In this document: positions 53,937 through 62,504 of the stretch, piece after piece
Layout of the letters: each line of letters begins with the position of its first letter
How positions within the stretch are numbered: position 1 is the first letter of the stretch
The notes under the pieces: model-generated
The model's database searches: none
What the model saw: only the letters and a program-made list of their open reading frames with translations
What the model was told of the DNA's origin: nothing
NCBI RefSeq assembly: GCF_014646155.1
Contig: NZ_BMMX01000009.1
Coordinates: 62,001-126,000, forward strand
Direction: 5' to 3'
From: Mangrovihabitans endophyticus
GTDB taxonomy: Bacteria; Actinomycetota; Actinomycetes; Mycobacteriales; Micromonosporaceae
DNA length: 64,000 nucleotides
Program-made: the position numbers and the translations under genes

Positions 53937-54803
53937 ATGGCTAGAGAGATGATGCCCGGCCGGCGGCGGTTCACCGCCGGCAGCGTGGGCGCGGACCTGC
54001 TGATCCTGCTCTGGTTCGTGTTCTCGCTGTTCCCGATCGTGTGGATGGTGCTGCTGGCGCTGAAGACCCGGTCCCAGCAGACCAGCACCTACTTCGCGTT
54101 CAGCCCCACGCTGGAGAACTTCGGCACCGTGATGAGCCGACGCGGGGAGGACCTGACCAGCGTCAACTTCTCCGGCGCGCTGCTGTCCAGCGTGCTGAAC
54201 TGCGGTGGCGCGGTGCTGGTGTCGCTGCTGATCGGCATTCCGGCCGCGTACGCGGCGGGACGCTGGAAGTACCGCGGCTCCGAGGATCTGATGTTCCAGA
54301 TGCTGTCGTTCCGGTTCGCGCCGGAGCTGATGGTGGTCGTGCCGCTGTTCGTGATCTACAACCAGACCGGCCTGTTCGACACCACGTACGGCATGATCTG
54401 GGTGCTGCAACTGGTCACCATGCCGCTGGTGGTGTGGATCCTGCGATCCTACTTCCAGGACCTGTCGCCGGAACTGGAGCAGGCGGCGCTGCTGGACGGC
54501 TACACCCGGCGGCGCGCGTTCGTGATGGTGGCGCTTCCGCTGGTGCGGCCCGGCATCGCCGCCGCGGCGCTGCTGGCGTTCATCTTCGCCTGGAACAACT
54601 ACGTCTTCCCGCTGATCCTCACCGACAGCGAGGCGACCACGGTCACCGTCGCGGTCACCAAGTTCCTCGGCGGCGGCGGCCAGGCGTACTACAACCTCAC
54701 CGCGGCGGCGGCGCTGATCGGCGCGCTGCCCCCGCTGGTCCTCGCCCTGACCATCCAGCGCTATCTGGTGCGGGGCCTGTCGTTCGGGGCGGTGAAGGCC
54801 TGA
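53937..54803 (+). CDS. Tetritol ABC transporter permease 2
   Basis: A 288-residue MalG-like permease with six predicted helices and the EAA loop LEQAALLDGYTRRRAFVMVALPLV. AAGGAGG precedes the ATG at 53937. Its TGA overlaps the ATPase start (TGATG). Confidence 0.92.
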   Translation: MAREMMPGRRRFTAGSVGADLLILLWFVFSLFPIVWMVLLALKTRSQQTSTYFAFSPTLENFGTVMSRRGEDLTSVNFSGALLSSVLNCGGAVLVSLLIGIPAAYAAGRWKYRGSEDLMFQMLSFRFAPELMVVVPLFVIYNQTGLFDTTYGMIWVLQLVTMPLVVWILRSYFQDLSPELEQAALLDGYTRRRAFVMVALPLVRPGIAAAALLAFIFAWNNYVFPLILTDSEATTVTVAVTKFLGGGGQAYYNLTAAAALIGALPPLVLALTIQRYLVRGLSFGAVKA

Positions 54804-55933
54804 TGGCCACCTTGGAGTTGGAGGGCGTGACCACGCGCTACGGCAAAGTGGTCGGCGTCGAGGACCTGGAGCTGACCGTGGGCGACGGCGAGTTCTTCGT
54901 CGTCCTCGGTCCGTCCGGCGCCGGCAAGACCACCACGCTCAAGAGCGTGGCCGGGCTGGTGGACATGGACGCCGGCCGGGTGTCCATCGGCGGGCGCGAC
55001 ATGGGCGGCGTGGAGCCGTACCACCGCAACGTCGCGATGGCATTCGAGAGCTACGCGCTGTACCCGCAGAAGACCGTCTTCGAGAACCTGGCGTCGCCGC
55101 TGCGCTCCGGGCGCACCGGCACCTACGACAAGGCGGAGCAGAGCAAGCGGATCGAGCTGGTGACCACCACCCTGGGCATCAACCACCTGCTCAAGCGCTT
55201 CCCGCGGGAGCTGTCCAACGGGCAGCGGCAACGGGTCGCGCTGGGCCGGGTGCTGGTCCGCCCGGCCGACGTCTACCTGCTGGACGAGCCACTGTCGCAC
55301 CTGGACGCCAAGCTGCGCGCGGCGATGCGCGCCGAGCTCAAGCAGCTCGGTGAGGACAGCAGCACCACCAGCCTGTACGTGACGCACGACTATCAGGAAG
55401 CGCTGGACCTGGGCGAGCGCATCGCGGTGCTGCGGCACGGCAGGCTGGTCCAGGTCGGCACCCCGGAGCAGATCTGGCGGGAGCCGGCCGACACCTTCGT
55501 CGCCAAGGCGCTGGGCCAGCCGGAGATCAACCTGCTGGACGGCGAGGTGACCGGCGGGCGGATCGTCGCCGCGGGCGGCGCGGTGAGCCTGCCGGTGCCC
55601 TCCGGGGTGGACGTCGGCGACCGGGTGCGGGTCGGGCTGCGGCCCCGCGACCTGGACCGGGCCGACGCCGATCCGGACGGCGGCGCCCACCGGGCCGGCG
55701 CCGAACGGCTGCACCTGCGCGGCCGGGTGCACCTGGCCGAGCGGCTGGGCCGGCTGGTGGAGCTGAGCATCGAGGTCGGCGACACCGAGATCATCATGGT
55801 CGCCGGCAGTGATCACGCCCCCGGCGAGGGCGACGTCATCGACATGGCGATCGACCTGGCCGACGTCCACCTCTTCGCACCCGGGGCGCCGGGCGAGGAG
55901 ACCGCACGCCTGGGATCCGGGAGGCCACGATGA
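54803..55933 (+). CDS. ABC transporter ATP-binding protein 1 (MalK-like)
   Basis: A 376-residue importer ATPase: Walker A GPSGAGKT (36-43), signature LSNGQRQRVALGR, Walker B VYLLDEPLSHLD, switch His in YVTHDYQEA, and a C-terminal regulatory OB-fold domain. The Q-loop glutamine is Glu82 (FESYALYP instead of FQNYALYP). Begins at TGATG overlap with permease 2 and ends at ATGA overlap with ATPase 2. Confidence 0.9.
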   Translation: MATLELEGVTTRYGKVVGVEDLELTVGDGEFFVVLGPSGAGKTTTLKSVAGLVDMDAGRVSIGGRDMGGVEPYHRNVAMAFESYALYPQKTVFENLASPLRSGRTGTYDKAEQSKRIELVTTTLGINHLLKRFPRELSNGQRQRVALGRVLVRPADVYLLDEPLSHLDAKLRAAMRAELKQLGEDSSTTSLYVTHDYQEALDLGERIAVLRHGRLVQVGTPEQIWREPADTFVAKALGQPEINLLDGEVTGGRIVAAGGAVSLPVPSGVDVGDRVRVGLRPRDLDRADADPDGGAHRAGAERLHLRGRVHLAERLGRLVELSIEVGDTEIIMVAGSDHAPGEGDVIDMAIDLADVHLFAPGAPGEETARLGSGRPR

Positions 55934-57045
55934 CCACCGCCGTCACCGCCACCGACGCGGCGCCGCTCACCCTCACCGACGTCCGCAAGACGTACCTGGC
56001 CCGCGGCCGGGAACCGTTCGAAGCGGTCAAGGGCATGTCCATGGACATCCGGCCGGGCGAGCTGATCGCCCTGCTCGGGCCGTCCGGATGCGGCAAGACC
56101 ACCACCCTGCGCATGATCGCCGGACTGGAGACGGTCACCTCGGGCGCTATCGCCATCGGCGACCGCCAGGTGCAGGACCTGCCGCCGGGCAAACGGGACA
56201 TCGGCGTGGGCTTCGAGAGCTACGCGCTCTATCCGCCGCTCAACGTGCGGGAGAATCTCGCGTACGGGCTGAAGGCGCGCCGTGTCCGCGGCGCCGCCCG
56301 CCAGGTGGACCAGCTCGCCGCCCGGCTGGAGATGTCCGACCTGCTCGACCAGCGCCCGGCCAGCCTGTCCAGCGGGCAGAAGCAGCGGGTCGCGCTGGCC
56401 CGTGCGCTGATCCGCAACCCGCGCGTGCTGCTGCTCGACGAGCCGTTGTCGCATCTGGACGCCGCACAGCGGCAGCGGGTGCGCCGCGAGCTCAAGGTGC
56501 TGCAGCGCGAATTCGGCTACACCACCATCGTGGTCACCCACGACCAGTTGGAGGCGCTCAGCCTGGCCGACCGGATGGCGGTGATGAACGCCGGCGTGAT
56601 CGAACAGTTCGGCACCCCGGACGAGATCTACGACGACCCGGCCAACATGTTCGTGGCCGACTTCGTCGGCGAGCCGAAGATCAACCTGTTCGAGGGCACG
56701 GCGGTCCGGCGGTCCGGCGGCACAGTGGTGCGCGCCGGCCGCGACGGGCGGCTCGCGGCGTACGCGCCCGCGGCCACCGACGGCCAGGCGGTGACCGTCG
56801 GGCTGCGCCCGCAGGACGCCCGGCCGGCCCACGACGACGAGCCGGCGCTGGCCGCGCGGGTGGTGGTCTACGAGGACTTCATGGAGTTCGGCCTGGCCAC
56901 CCTGGAGGTTCCGGGGGTGGACGGGCGGATCGTCGCGCAGCTTCCGCACGGCGTGCGCTGGCGGCGCGGCGAGACCCGCCGCATCGCCGCCCGGCCCGAC
57001 CGGGTCTACCTGTTCGACACCGAGACCGGCACGCGGATCCGCTGA
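55930..57045 (+). CDS. ABC transporter ATP-binding protein 2 (MalK-like)
   Basis: A 371-residue importer ATPase: Walker A GPSGCGKT (50-57), signature LSSGQKQRVALAR, Walker B VLLLDEPLSHLD, switch His in VVTHDQLEA, then an OB-fold domain. It shares the Q-loop change (Glu96 in FESYALYP) with ATPase 1, so both belong to the same subfamily and probably form a heterodimer. Coupled by ATGA to ATPase 1; 10 bp before the kinase gene. Confidence 0.9.
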   Translation: MTTAVTATDAAPLTLTDVRKTYLARGREPFEAVKGMSMDIRPGELIALLGPSGCGKTTTLRMIAGLETVTSGAIAIGDRQVQDLPPGKRDIGVGFESYALYPPLNVRENLAYGLKARRVRGAARQVDQLAARLEMSDLLDQRPASLSSGQKQRVALARALIRNPRVLLLDEPLSHLDAAQRQRVRRELKVLQREFGYTTIVVTHDQLEALSLADRMAVMNAGVIEQFGTPDEIYDDPANMFVADFVGEPKINLFEGTAVRRSGGTVVRAGRDGRLAAYAPAATDGQAVTVGLRPQDARPAHDDEPALAARVVVYEDFMEFGLATLEVPGVDGRIVAQLPHGVRWRRGETRRIAARPDRVYLFDTETGTRIR

Positions 57046-57055
57046 GGAGCACCGG

Positions 57056-58879
57056 ATGACGTACGTCTACAACAGCGAACGCACCTTCAAAGACGAGACG
57101 ATCGACGGGCTGGTCGCGGCGTACCGCCGGTACCAGCGGCGGGTGCCGGGCACCGCGGCGGTGATCTCCAACGCGGCGCCGGCGCCGGGCCGGGTGTCCA
57201 CCATCGTCGGCGGCGGGTCGGGCCACTACCCGTCGTTCGCCGGCCTGGTCGGGCCCGGCTTCGCCGACGCCGCGGTGTGCGGCGACGTGTTCACCAGCCC
57301 GTCGGCCGAGCAGGTGCACCGCACCATCCGCGCGGTGGACGGCGGCGCCGGCGTGGTGATGCTCTTCGGCAACTACGCCGGCGACGTGATGCACTTCGGG
57401 CTCGCCGCCGACCAGGCCCGCGCTCAGCAGGGCATCGACGCCCGCATCGTGCTGGTCACCGACGACGTGGCCTCCGCGCCGCCGGAGCGGGCCGCGGACC
57501 GGCGCGGCATCGCCGGGGACTTCTTCGTGTTCCGGGCCGCCGCCTCGGCCGCACACCGCGGCGACAAGCTCGACGACGTGGAGCGGATCGCCCGGCACTG
57601 CAACGACCGCACCTTCTCCATCGGGGTGGCGTTCGACGGGCTCACCGTGCCGGGCCGCGACGAGCCGCTGTTCACCGTGGACCCCGCGACCATGGTGCTG
57701 GGCCTGGGCATCCACGGCGAACCGGGGATCAAGACGATGCCCCGCGCGGACGCGAGGTCGCTGGCCGGGGTGCTGGTGGAGCGGCTGCTCGCGGAACGGC
57801 CGGCCGGCGCCTCGCGGGCCCGGATCCTGGTCAACGGCCTGGGCCGGGTGAAGTACGAGGAACTGTTCATCCTCTATCTGAGCGCGGCGGCGCTGCTGCA
57901 CGACGCCGGAGTGGAACTGACCGAGCCGGAGATCGGCGAGTTCGTCACCTCGCTGGACATGGGCGGCTGCTCGATCACCCTGGTGTGGACCGACGACGAG
58001 CTGGAGTCGCTGCTGTCCGCCCCGGCGGCCACCCCGGGATATGTGCGTCCCGGTCCGGTGCCGGACCTCGACGGGGAGCCCCGCCCGCTGGGCGCCACCG
58101 CCGCCGCGGTGACGCAGGCGCCGCCGCCGGTCGACGAGGCGCGGCTGACCCCGGACGGGCGCACCGCGCGGCGGGTGCTGGCCGCGGTGGCCGAGCGCCT
58201 GCAGGAGCTGGAGGGCGAACTCGGCGACCTGGACGCGGTGGCCGCCGACGGCGACCACGGCACCACCATGACCCGCGGCATGGACGCCGCGCTGGTCGCC
58301 GCCGGCCGCGCCGGCCCCGACGCGGCGGCGGTGCTGACCGCGGCCGGGATGGCCTTCGCCGACGCGGCGGGCGGCGCCTCCGGCGCCCTGTGGGGCAGCG
58401 GCCTGACCGAGGTGGCGGACGCGCTGCGCGAGGCGCCCGGCGGTGAGCCGCGGGCGGTCACCCTGGCCCGGGGCCTGGAACGGGCCCGCGACTCGGTGAT
58501 CCGGCTGGGCGGCAGCGTGCCGGGTGACAAGACGCTGGTGGACGCGCTGGATCCGTTCGTGACCCGGTTCGCCGCCGCGGCGACCGCCGGGAACCGCACC
58601 GCCGCGGCGTGGACCGAGGCGGCCACGGCGGCCACCCGGGCCGCCCAGGAGACCGCGCACCTGCGCGCCCGGCGCGAGCTGGCGGCGCGGCTGGCCGACC
58701 GCAGCGTCGGCACCCGCGATCCGGGCGCGGTGTCGCTGGCCGCGTCGATGGAGGCGGCCGCGCAGGCGCTGCGCGCCGAACAAACCGGCTCGGCCGGCTC
58801 GGCCGGTTCCGCCGGCTCGGCTAGCTCGGCCGGCTCGGCTAGCTCGGCCGGCGCGGCCGGATCGGAGGGTTCCGCGTGA
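57056..58879 (+). CDS. derK: Dihydroxyacetone-kinase family protein, probable erythrulose kinase
   Basis: A 607-residue fusion of a DhaK substrate domain (1 to about 335) and a DhaL ATP domain (about 365-575). His220 in GLGIHGEPG binds the substrate carbonyl as a hemiaminal; AADGDHGTTM in DhaL carries the metal-binding Asp residues. In mycobacterial tetritol pathways this family phosphorylates D- or L-erythrulose (DerK, LerK), and adjacent dehydrogenases and RpiB favour that over dihydroxyacetone. The last about 30 residues are a (GSA)n low-complexity tail. GAGGAG precedes the ATG. Overlaps the isomerase by GTGA. Confidence 0.85.
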   Translation: MTYVYNSERTFKDETIDGLVAAYRRYQRRVPGTAAVISNAAPAPGRVSTIVGGGSGHYPSFAGLVGPGFADAAVCGDVFTSPSAEQVHRTIRAVDGGAGVVMLFGNYAGDVMHFGLAADQARAQQGIDARIVLVTDDVASAPPERAADRRGIAGDFFVFRAAASAAHRGDKLDDVERIARHCNDRTFSIGVAFDGLTVPGRDEPLFTVDPATMVLGLGIHGEPGIKTMPRADARSLAGVLVERLLAERPAGASRARILVNGLGRVKYEELFILYLSAAALLHDAGVELTEPEIGEFVTSLDMGGCSITLVWTDDELESLLSAPAATPGYVRPGPVPDLDGEPRPLGATAAAVTQAPPPVDEARLTPDGRTARRVLAAVAERLQELEGELGDLDAVAADGDHGTTMTRGMDAALVAAGRAGPDAAAVLTAAGMAFADAAGGASGALWGSGLTEVADALREAPGGEPRAVTLARGLERARDSVIRLGGSVPGDKTLVDALDPFVTRFAAAATAGNRTAAAWTEAATAATRAAQETAHLRARRELAARLADRSVGTRDPGAVSLAASMEAAAQALRAEQTGSAGSAGSAGSASSAGSASSAGAAGSEGSA

Positions 58880-59364
58880 GCGGGCAGCCGCAGCGCCGGC
58901 CGCTGCGCGTCGCGGTGGGCGCCGACGAGGCCGGGCTGGCGCTCAAGGACGCCCTGGCCGACCTGCTGCGCGGCGACGCGCGGGTGGCCGCGGTGCGGGA
59001 CTTCGGTGTGCACGAGCCGGACGACCGTACGGCGTACCCGAACATCGGCCTGCTCGCGGCGCAGGCGGTGGCCGACGGGCAGGCGGACCGCGCGCTGCTG
59101 GTGTGCGGCACCGGCATCGGCATGGCGATCACCGCCAACAAGGTGGCCGGGGTGCGCGCCACGGTGGCGCACGACGCGTACTCGGTGGAACGGTCGGTGC
59201 TGTCCAACAACTGCCAGGTGCTCGCCCTGGGCGCCCGCGTGGTCGGTACGGAACTGGCCAAGCGGCTCGTCCGCGAATGGCTGGACCTGGAGTTCGACGA
59301 CAGCTCCGCGTCGGCGCGCAAGGTGGAGGTGATCAGCCGGTACGAGTCAGGACGGCGCGCCTGA
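58876..59364 (+). CDS. derI: RpiB/LacAB-family isomerase, probable D-erythrulose-4-phosphate isomerase
   Basis: A 162-residue RpiB-type protein. The catalytic Cys77 is in LLVCGTGIGMAITANKVAGVRA. The N-terminal motif reads GADEAG where ribose-5-phosphate isomerase B has DHAG, a difference that fits a substrate other than ribose 5-phosphate. In tetritol loci this enzyme interconverts erythrulose 4-phosphate and erythrose 4-phosphate, which enters the pentose phosphate pathway. Last gene of the operon; it overlaps the convergent FGGY gene by 18 bp. Confidence 0.85.
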   Translation: MSGQPQRRPLRVAVGADEAGLALKDALADLLRGDARVAAVRDFGVHEPDDRTAYPNIGLLAAQAVADGQADRALLVCGTGIGMAITANKVAGVRATVAHDAYSVERSVLSNNCQVLALGARVVGTELAKRLVREWLDLEFDDSSASARKVEVISRYESGRRA

Positions 59365-60855
59365 GCCGGTCTCCTGCAGGTCGGCCAGCCGGTGCACCTG
59401 GGTGAGCGTGGCCGGGTACAGCTCGGTGAACGTCCGGTACAGCTCGTCGTAGACGCGCGAGTTGCCGGCGTGCGGGGTGACCACCTCGGCGATGCGCGTC
59501 CAGTCGGTGTCCGCGGGCACCGCGCCGGTGCCGATCGCCGCGAGCAGCGCGTCGCCGTAGCTGGCCCCGATGGTCTGCTCCGGCAAGAGCTGCTCGCGGC
59601 CGGTCACGTCGGTGACGATCTGGGTCCACAGCCCGCCCTGAGTGCCGCCGCCGACCGCGACCAGCCGCTTGGCCGGCCCGCCGCCGCTGTTGTCGATGAA
59701 CTCCATGATCTGCCGGATGCCGTACGCGATGCCCTCGTACGCGCCGCGGAACAGGTGCCCGCGCCGGTGCCGCAGGGACAGGCCGGCGATCACGCCGCGG
59801 GCCCGCGGGTCGAAATGCGGGGTGCGCTCGCCGGCGAAGTAGGGGAGCACCACCAGGCCGTCCGAGCCGGGCGGCACCGCGGCCGCCTCGGTGACCAGGT
59901 CGGCGAAGTCGGCGCCGCCGGTCAGCTCCTGGATCCACCCGGTCAGGCTGCCGGAGGTGGCCATGCCGGCGGCCAGCGTGAACGTGCCGGGTTCCACGCC
60001 CGCCGTGGTCCACAGCATCGGATGCGAGCGGAAGCCCTCCAGCGCCTGGACGAAGAACATGGTCGAGCCGTACATGAGCATCAGGTCGCCGGGCTGGCGC
60101 ACCCCGGCGCTGAACGCCTCGGCCCAGGCGTCCACCGTGCCGGCGGCCACCGGTGTGCCGGCCGGGATGCCGGTCTGCCCGGCCGCCTCCGCGGTGACCG
60201 TGCCGACGATCTCAGAGGACCAGGCCAGGCGGGGCAGCGGCACCCCCGGGGCGACCTGCTCCGCCCAGTCGGTGTTCCAGGCGCCCCGGCGGATGTCGTA
60301 CAGCGGGTCGCACTGGCTGGCGGTGTGGTGATCCAGCACGTACTCGCCGGTCAGCCGGGCCACCGCGAAGGAATGGGAGTTGTACCACCCGGCGGTGCGT
60401 TCCCACACCTGCGGCTCGGTGCGCCGCAGCCACCGCAGCTTCGGGCCGACCGCCTGCGACGACAGCGCCTTGCCGCCGTGCGCGAAGATCTCCTCGGCGC
60501 CGAACAGGGTGGTCAGTTCGTCGATCTCGGCGTGGGCCCGGCTGTCGATGCCGTACAGGATGGCGGGACGCAGCGGGCGCAGGCCGGCGTCGCAGGGCAG
60601 CAGGCACGGCCCGACGCCGCTGACGCACACCCCGGCGATCCGTCCGGCGCCGGCGGTCCGCTCGGACAGCTCGCGGGCCAGCGCCACCACGTCGGCCCAC
60701 CACACCCGCTCGGCGTCCACCTCGGCCCAGCCCGGCCGGGGCAGATCCATGCCGTGCCGCCGGGCCGCGGTGGCGATCACCGCGCCGTCGGCGCCGGCCA
60801 CCACCGCCTTGCTGCTGCTCGTCCCGACGTCGATGCCGAGGAACAGATCGCTCAT
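59347..60855 (-). CDS. FGGY-family carbohydrate kinase
   Basis: A 502-residue sugar kinase: DVGTSSSKAVV at the N terminus, WSSEIVG, a catalytic Asp region GTVDAWAEAFSAG, and ATP site VAVGGGTQGGLWTQIV. Nearest in pattern to xylulokinase-like FGGY members; a keto-tetrose or polyol substrate is plausible here. The ATG at 60855 follows GAGGTGG; Met1 of a longer frame at 60891 has no ribosome site. Convergent with the tetritol operon, so it may have separate control. Confidence 0.85.
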   Translation of the reverse strand: MSDLFLGIDVGTSSSKAVVAGADGAVIATAARRHGMDLPRPGWAEVDAERVWWADVVALARELSERTAGAGRIAGVCVSGVGPCLLPCDAGLRPLRPAILYGIDSRAHAEIDELTTLFGAEEIFAHGGKALSSQAVGPKLRWLRRTEPQVWERTAGWYNSHSFAVARLTGEYVLDHHTASQCDPLYDIRRGAWNTDWAEQVAPGVPLPRLAWSSEIVGTVTAEAAGQTGIPAGTPVAAGTVDAWAEAFSAGVRQPGDLMLMYGSTMFFVQALEGFRSHPMLWTTAGVEPGTFTLAAGMATSGSLTGWIQELTGGADFADLVTEAAAVPPGSDGLVVLPYFAGERTPHFDPRARGVIAGLSLRHRRGHLFRGAYEGIAYGIRQIMEFIDNSGGGPAKRLVAVGGGTQGGLWTQIVTDVTGREQLLPEQTIGASYGDALLAAIGTGAVPADTDWTRIAEVVTPHAGNSRVYDELYRTFTELYPATLTQVHRLADLQETGSGAPS

Positions 60856-60892
60856 GGTCGGGCCACCTCGCGAGGGAAACGGAATTCTCACC

Positions 60893-61417
60893 CTAACCGG
60901 CGCCGGGCCCTCCCGCGATCACATCCCCGCCACCGCTGCGTGGCGCGTCCGGCCGCCATCCGAGCAGGGTGGTCCCGGTGCGGCGGGCACGCAGCGCCGC
61001 GTACATCCGCCGGCCGCCGTCGCGGAACAGCCGGGCCGCCGCCTCGCCGGGCTCCAGGAACCGGGCGTCCTCCAGTTCGTCCTCCTGGCGGCGCAGCGGC
61101 ACGCCCGGGCCGAGGGTGCCGCCGTCGAACAGGAAATGCATGATCGGCCGGGTGCGCGGGCCGGCCGCCGGCAGCCAGTCGACCACCAGCAGGGCACCCA
61201 GATCCAGATCCAGGCCGACCTCCTCGCAGATCTCCCGCCGGGCGGCCTGCTCCGGGTTCTCCCCGGCGTCCATCGCGCCGCCGGGGAACGTCCAGTGCGG
61301 CGCATAGCCGGGCTTGACCAGCAGCACCCGGCCGGCGTGGTCGGTGATGAAACCGCCCGCGGCGCCGTGATGGACGGCCACCTGCTGCCAGTACTGCTCC
61401 GGTTCGATCCAGGCCAT
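60893..61417 (-). CDS. Nudix hydrolase
   Basis: A 174-residue protein with an intact Nudix box GGAMDAGENPEQAARREICEEVGL (Glu residues of REICEE bind Mg). It hydrolyses a nucleoside-diphosphate-linked substrate that cannot be named from sequence. The ATG at 61417 lies seven bases after a TACATT box, suggesting a leaderless transcript. Confidence 0.88.
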   Translation of the reverse strand: MAWIEPEQYWQQVAVHHGAAGGFITDHAGRVLLVKPGYAPHWTFPGGAMDAGENPEQAARREICEEVGLDLDLGALLVVDWLPAAGPRTRPIMHFLFDGGTLGPGVPLRRQEDELEDARFLEPGEAAARLFRDGGRRMYAALRARRTGTTLLGWRPDAPRSGGGDVIAGGPGAG

Positions 61418-61526
61418 GCCCGCCAATGTAGGCGGCACGTACAGGCATCACACAGCGGGCACACCGCCGCCGGACAAGCTGCCGGGTCATCGTCGAGACA
61501 ACCGCGCAGCGAATCGAGGTGTCGAC

Positions 61527-62504
61527 ATGACCGACACGATGACCCGGCCCCGCGCCTGTTCCTCCGCCGTGCCCGGGGCGCCTGGCAGCCCGCCGCCGGA
61601 GGACGTGCCGCCGTCCCCGCCGCCGTCCGGGCTGCCCGCGCCGGGCGGCGGCGACCGGCGCTGGCCGCGGCGGGTTGCCGGCGGGGCTCTGGTGCTGGCC
61701 CTGATCGCCGGGGGCGGCACGGCCGGCGGGGTGCTCGCCGACCACTATCTGAGCGGCCGCGACACGCCGTCCGCCGCGGCGGTGGGGACCACCGCCGCGG
61801 TCACCGAGGACGCGGACCTGGCGAAGGTGGCCGCCGCGGTGGAACCGAGCATCGTGACGGTCACCGTGGACGGCGCCCGCTCGTCGGTGCTCGGCTCCGG
61901 GGTGATCCTCACCTCGACCGGGCTGGTGGTGACGAACAACCACGTCATCGACGCCACCGGCACGGTGCGCGTGCGGCTGTCCGACGGGCGTACCGTGCCG
62001 GCCACGGTGGTCGCCGCCGACCCCACCCACGATCTGGCGCTGGTGCAGGCGCAGGGGGTGTCCGGGCTGACGCCCGCGACGTTCGGCACCGGCGACAGCG
62101 TCGCGGTCGGCGACACGGTGCTGGCCTTCGGAGCGCCGCTGGGGCTGGAGGGAACCGTCACGTCGGGCATCGTGTCGGCCACCGACCGCACGGTGTCCGC
62201 GGGCGATGCGGGCTCCGGCGCGGCGAACGGCGGCGGTGACGGATCGTCCGGCGGTGACGGATCGTCCGGCGGCTACGGATCGTCCGGCTCGGGTGAGCGG
62301 CTGACCGGGCTGCTGCAGACCGACGCGGCGATCAACGAGGGCAACTCCGGCGGCGCCCTGGTGGACCTGTCCGGTCACGTGATCGGCATCAACGTGGCGA
62401 TCGCCACCGCCGGCGGCAGCACCGGCAACATCGGCGTCGGCTTCGCCATCCCGGCGGACACGGTCACCGCGGTGGTCAAGCAGTTGCAGTCGCAGGTGCG
62501 CTGA
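61527..62504 (+). CDS. S1C (HtrA-like) serine protease without PDZ domain
   Basis: A 325-residue membrane-anchored protease: Pro-rich cytoplasmic N terminus, one transmembrane helix (about 52-70), then a trypsin-like domain with the triad His139 (VTNNHVID), Asp169 (DPTHDLALV) and Ser274 (EGNSGGAL). A low-complexity loop (GGGDGSSGGDGSSGGYGSS) is inserted before the Ser region, and the chain ends after the protease domain, so the usual C-terminal PDZ is missing. GAGGT precedes the ATG. Likely envelope quality control. Confidence 0.9.
   Translation: MTDTMTRPRACSSAVPGAPGSPPPEDVPPSPPPSGLPAPGGGDRRWPRRVAGGALVLALIAGGGTAGGVLADHYLSGRDTPSAAAVGTTAAVTEDADLAKVAAAVEPSIVTVTVDGARSSVLGSGVILTSTGLVVTNNHVIDATGTVRVRLSDGRTVPATVVAADPTHDLALVQAQGVSGLTPATFGTGDSVAVGDTVLAFGAPLGLEGTVTSGIVSATDRTVSAGDAGSGAANGGGDGSSGGDGSSGGYGSSGSGERLTGLLQTDAAINEGNSGGALVDLSGHVIGINVAIATAGGSTGNIGVGFAIPADTVTAVVKQLQSQVR

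Noticed and set aside
53846-53944. 32-codon frame between the two tetritol permeases
   Set aside because: No ribosome site, Arg-rich composition, and it ends inside the next gene; not supported as a peptide.
56229-56495. Frames opposite ATPase 2
   Set aside because: Antisense GC-bias artefacts; the forward strand has complete ABC motifs.
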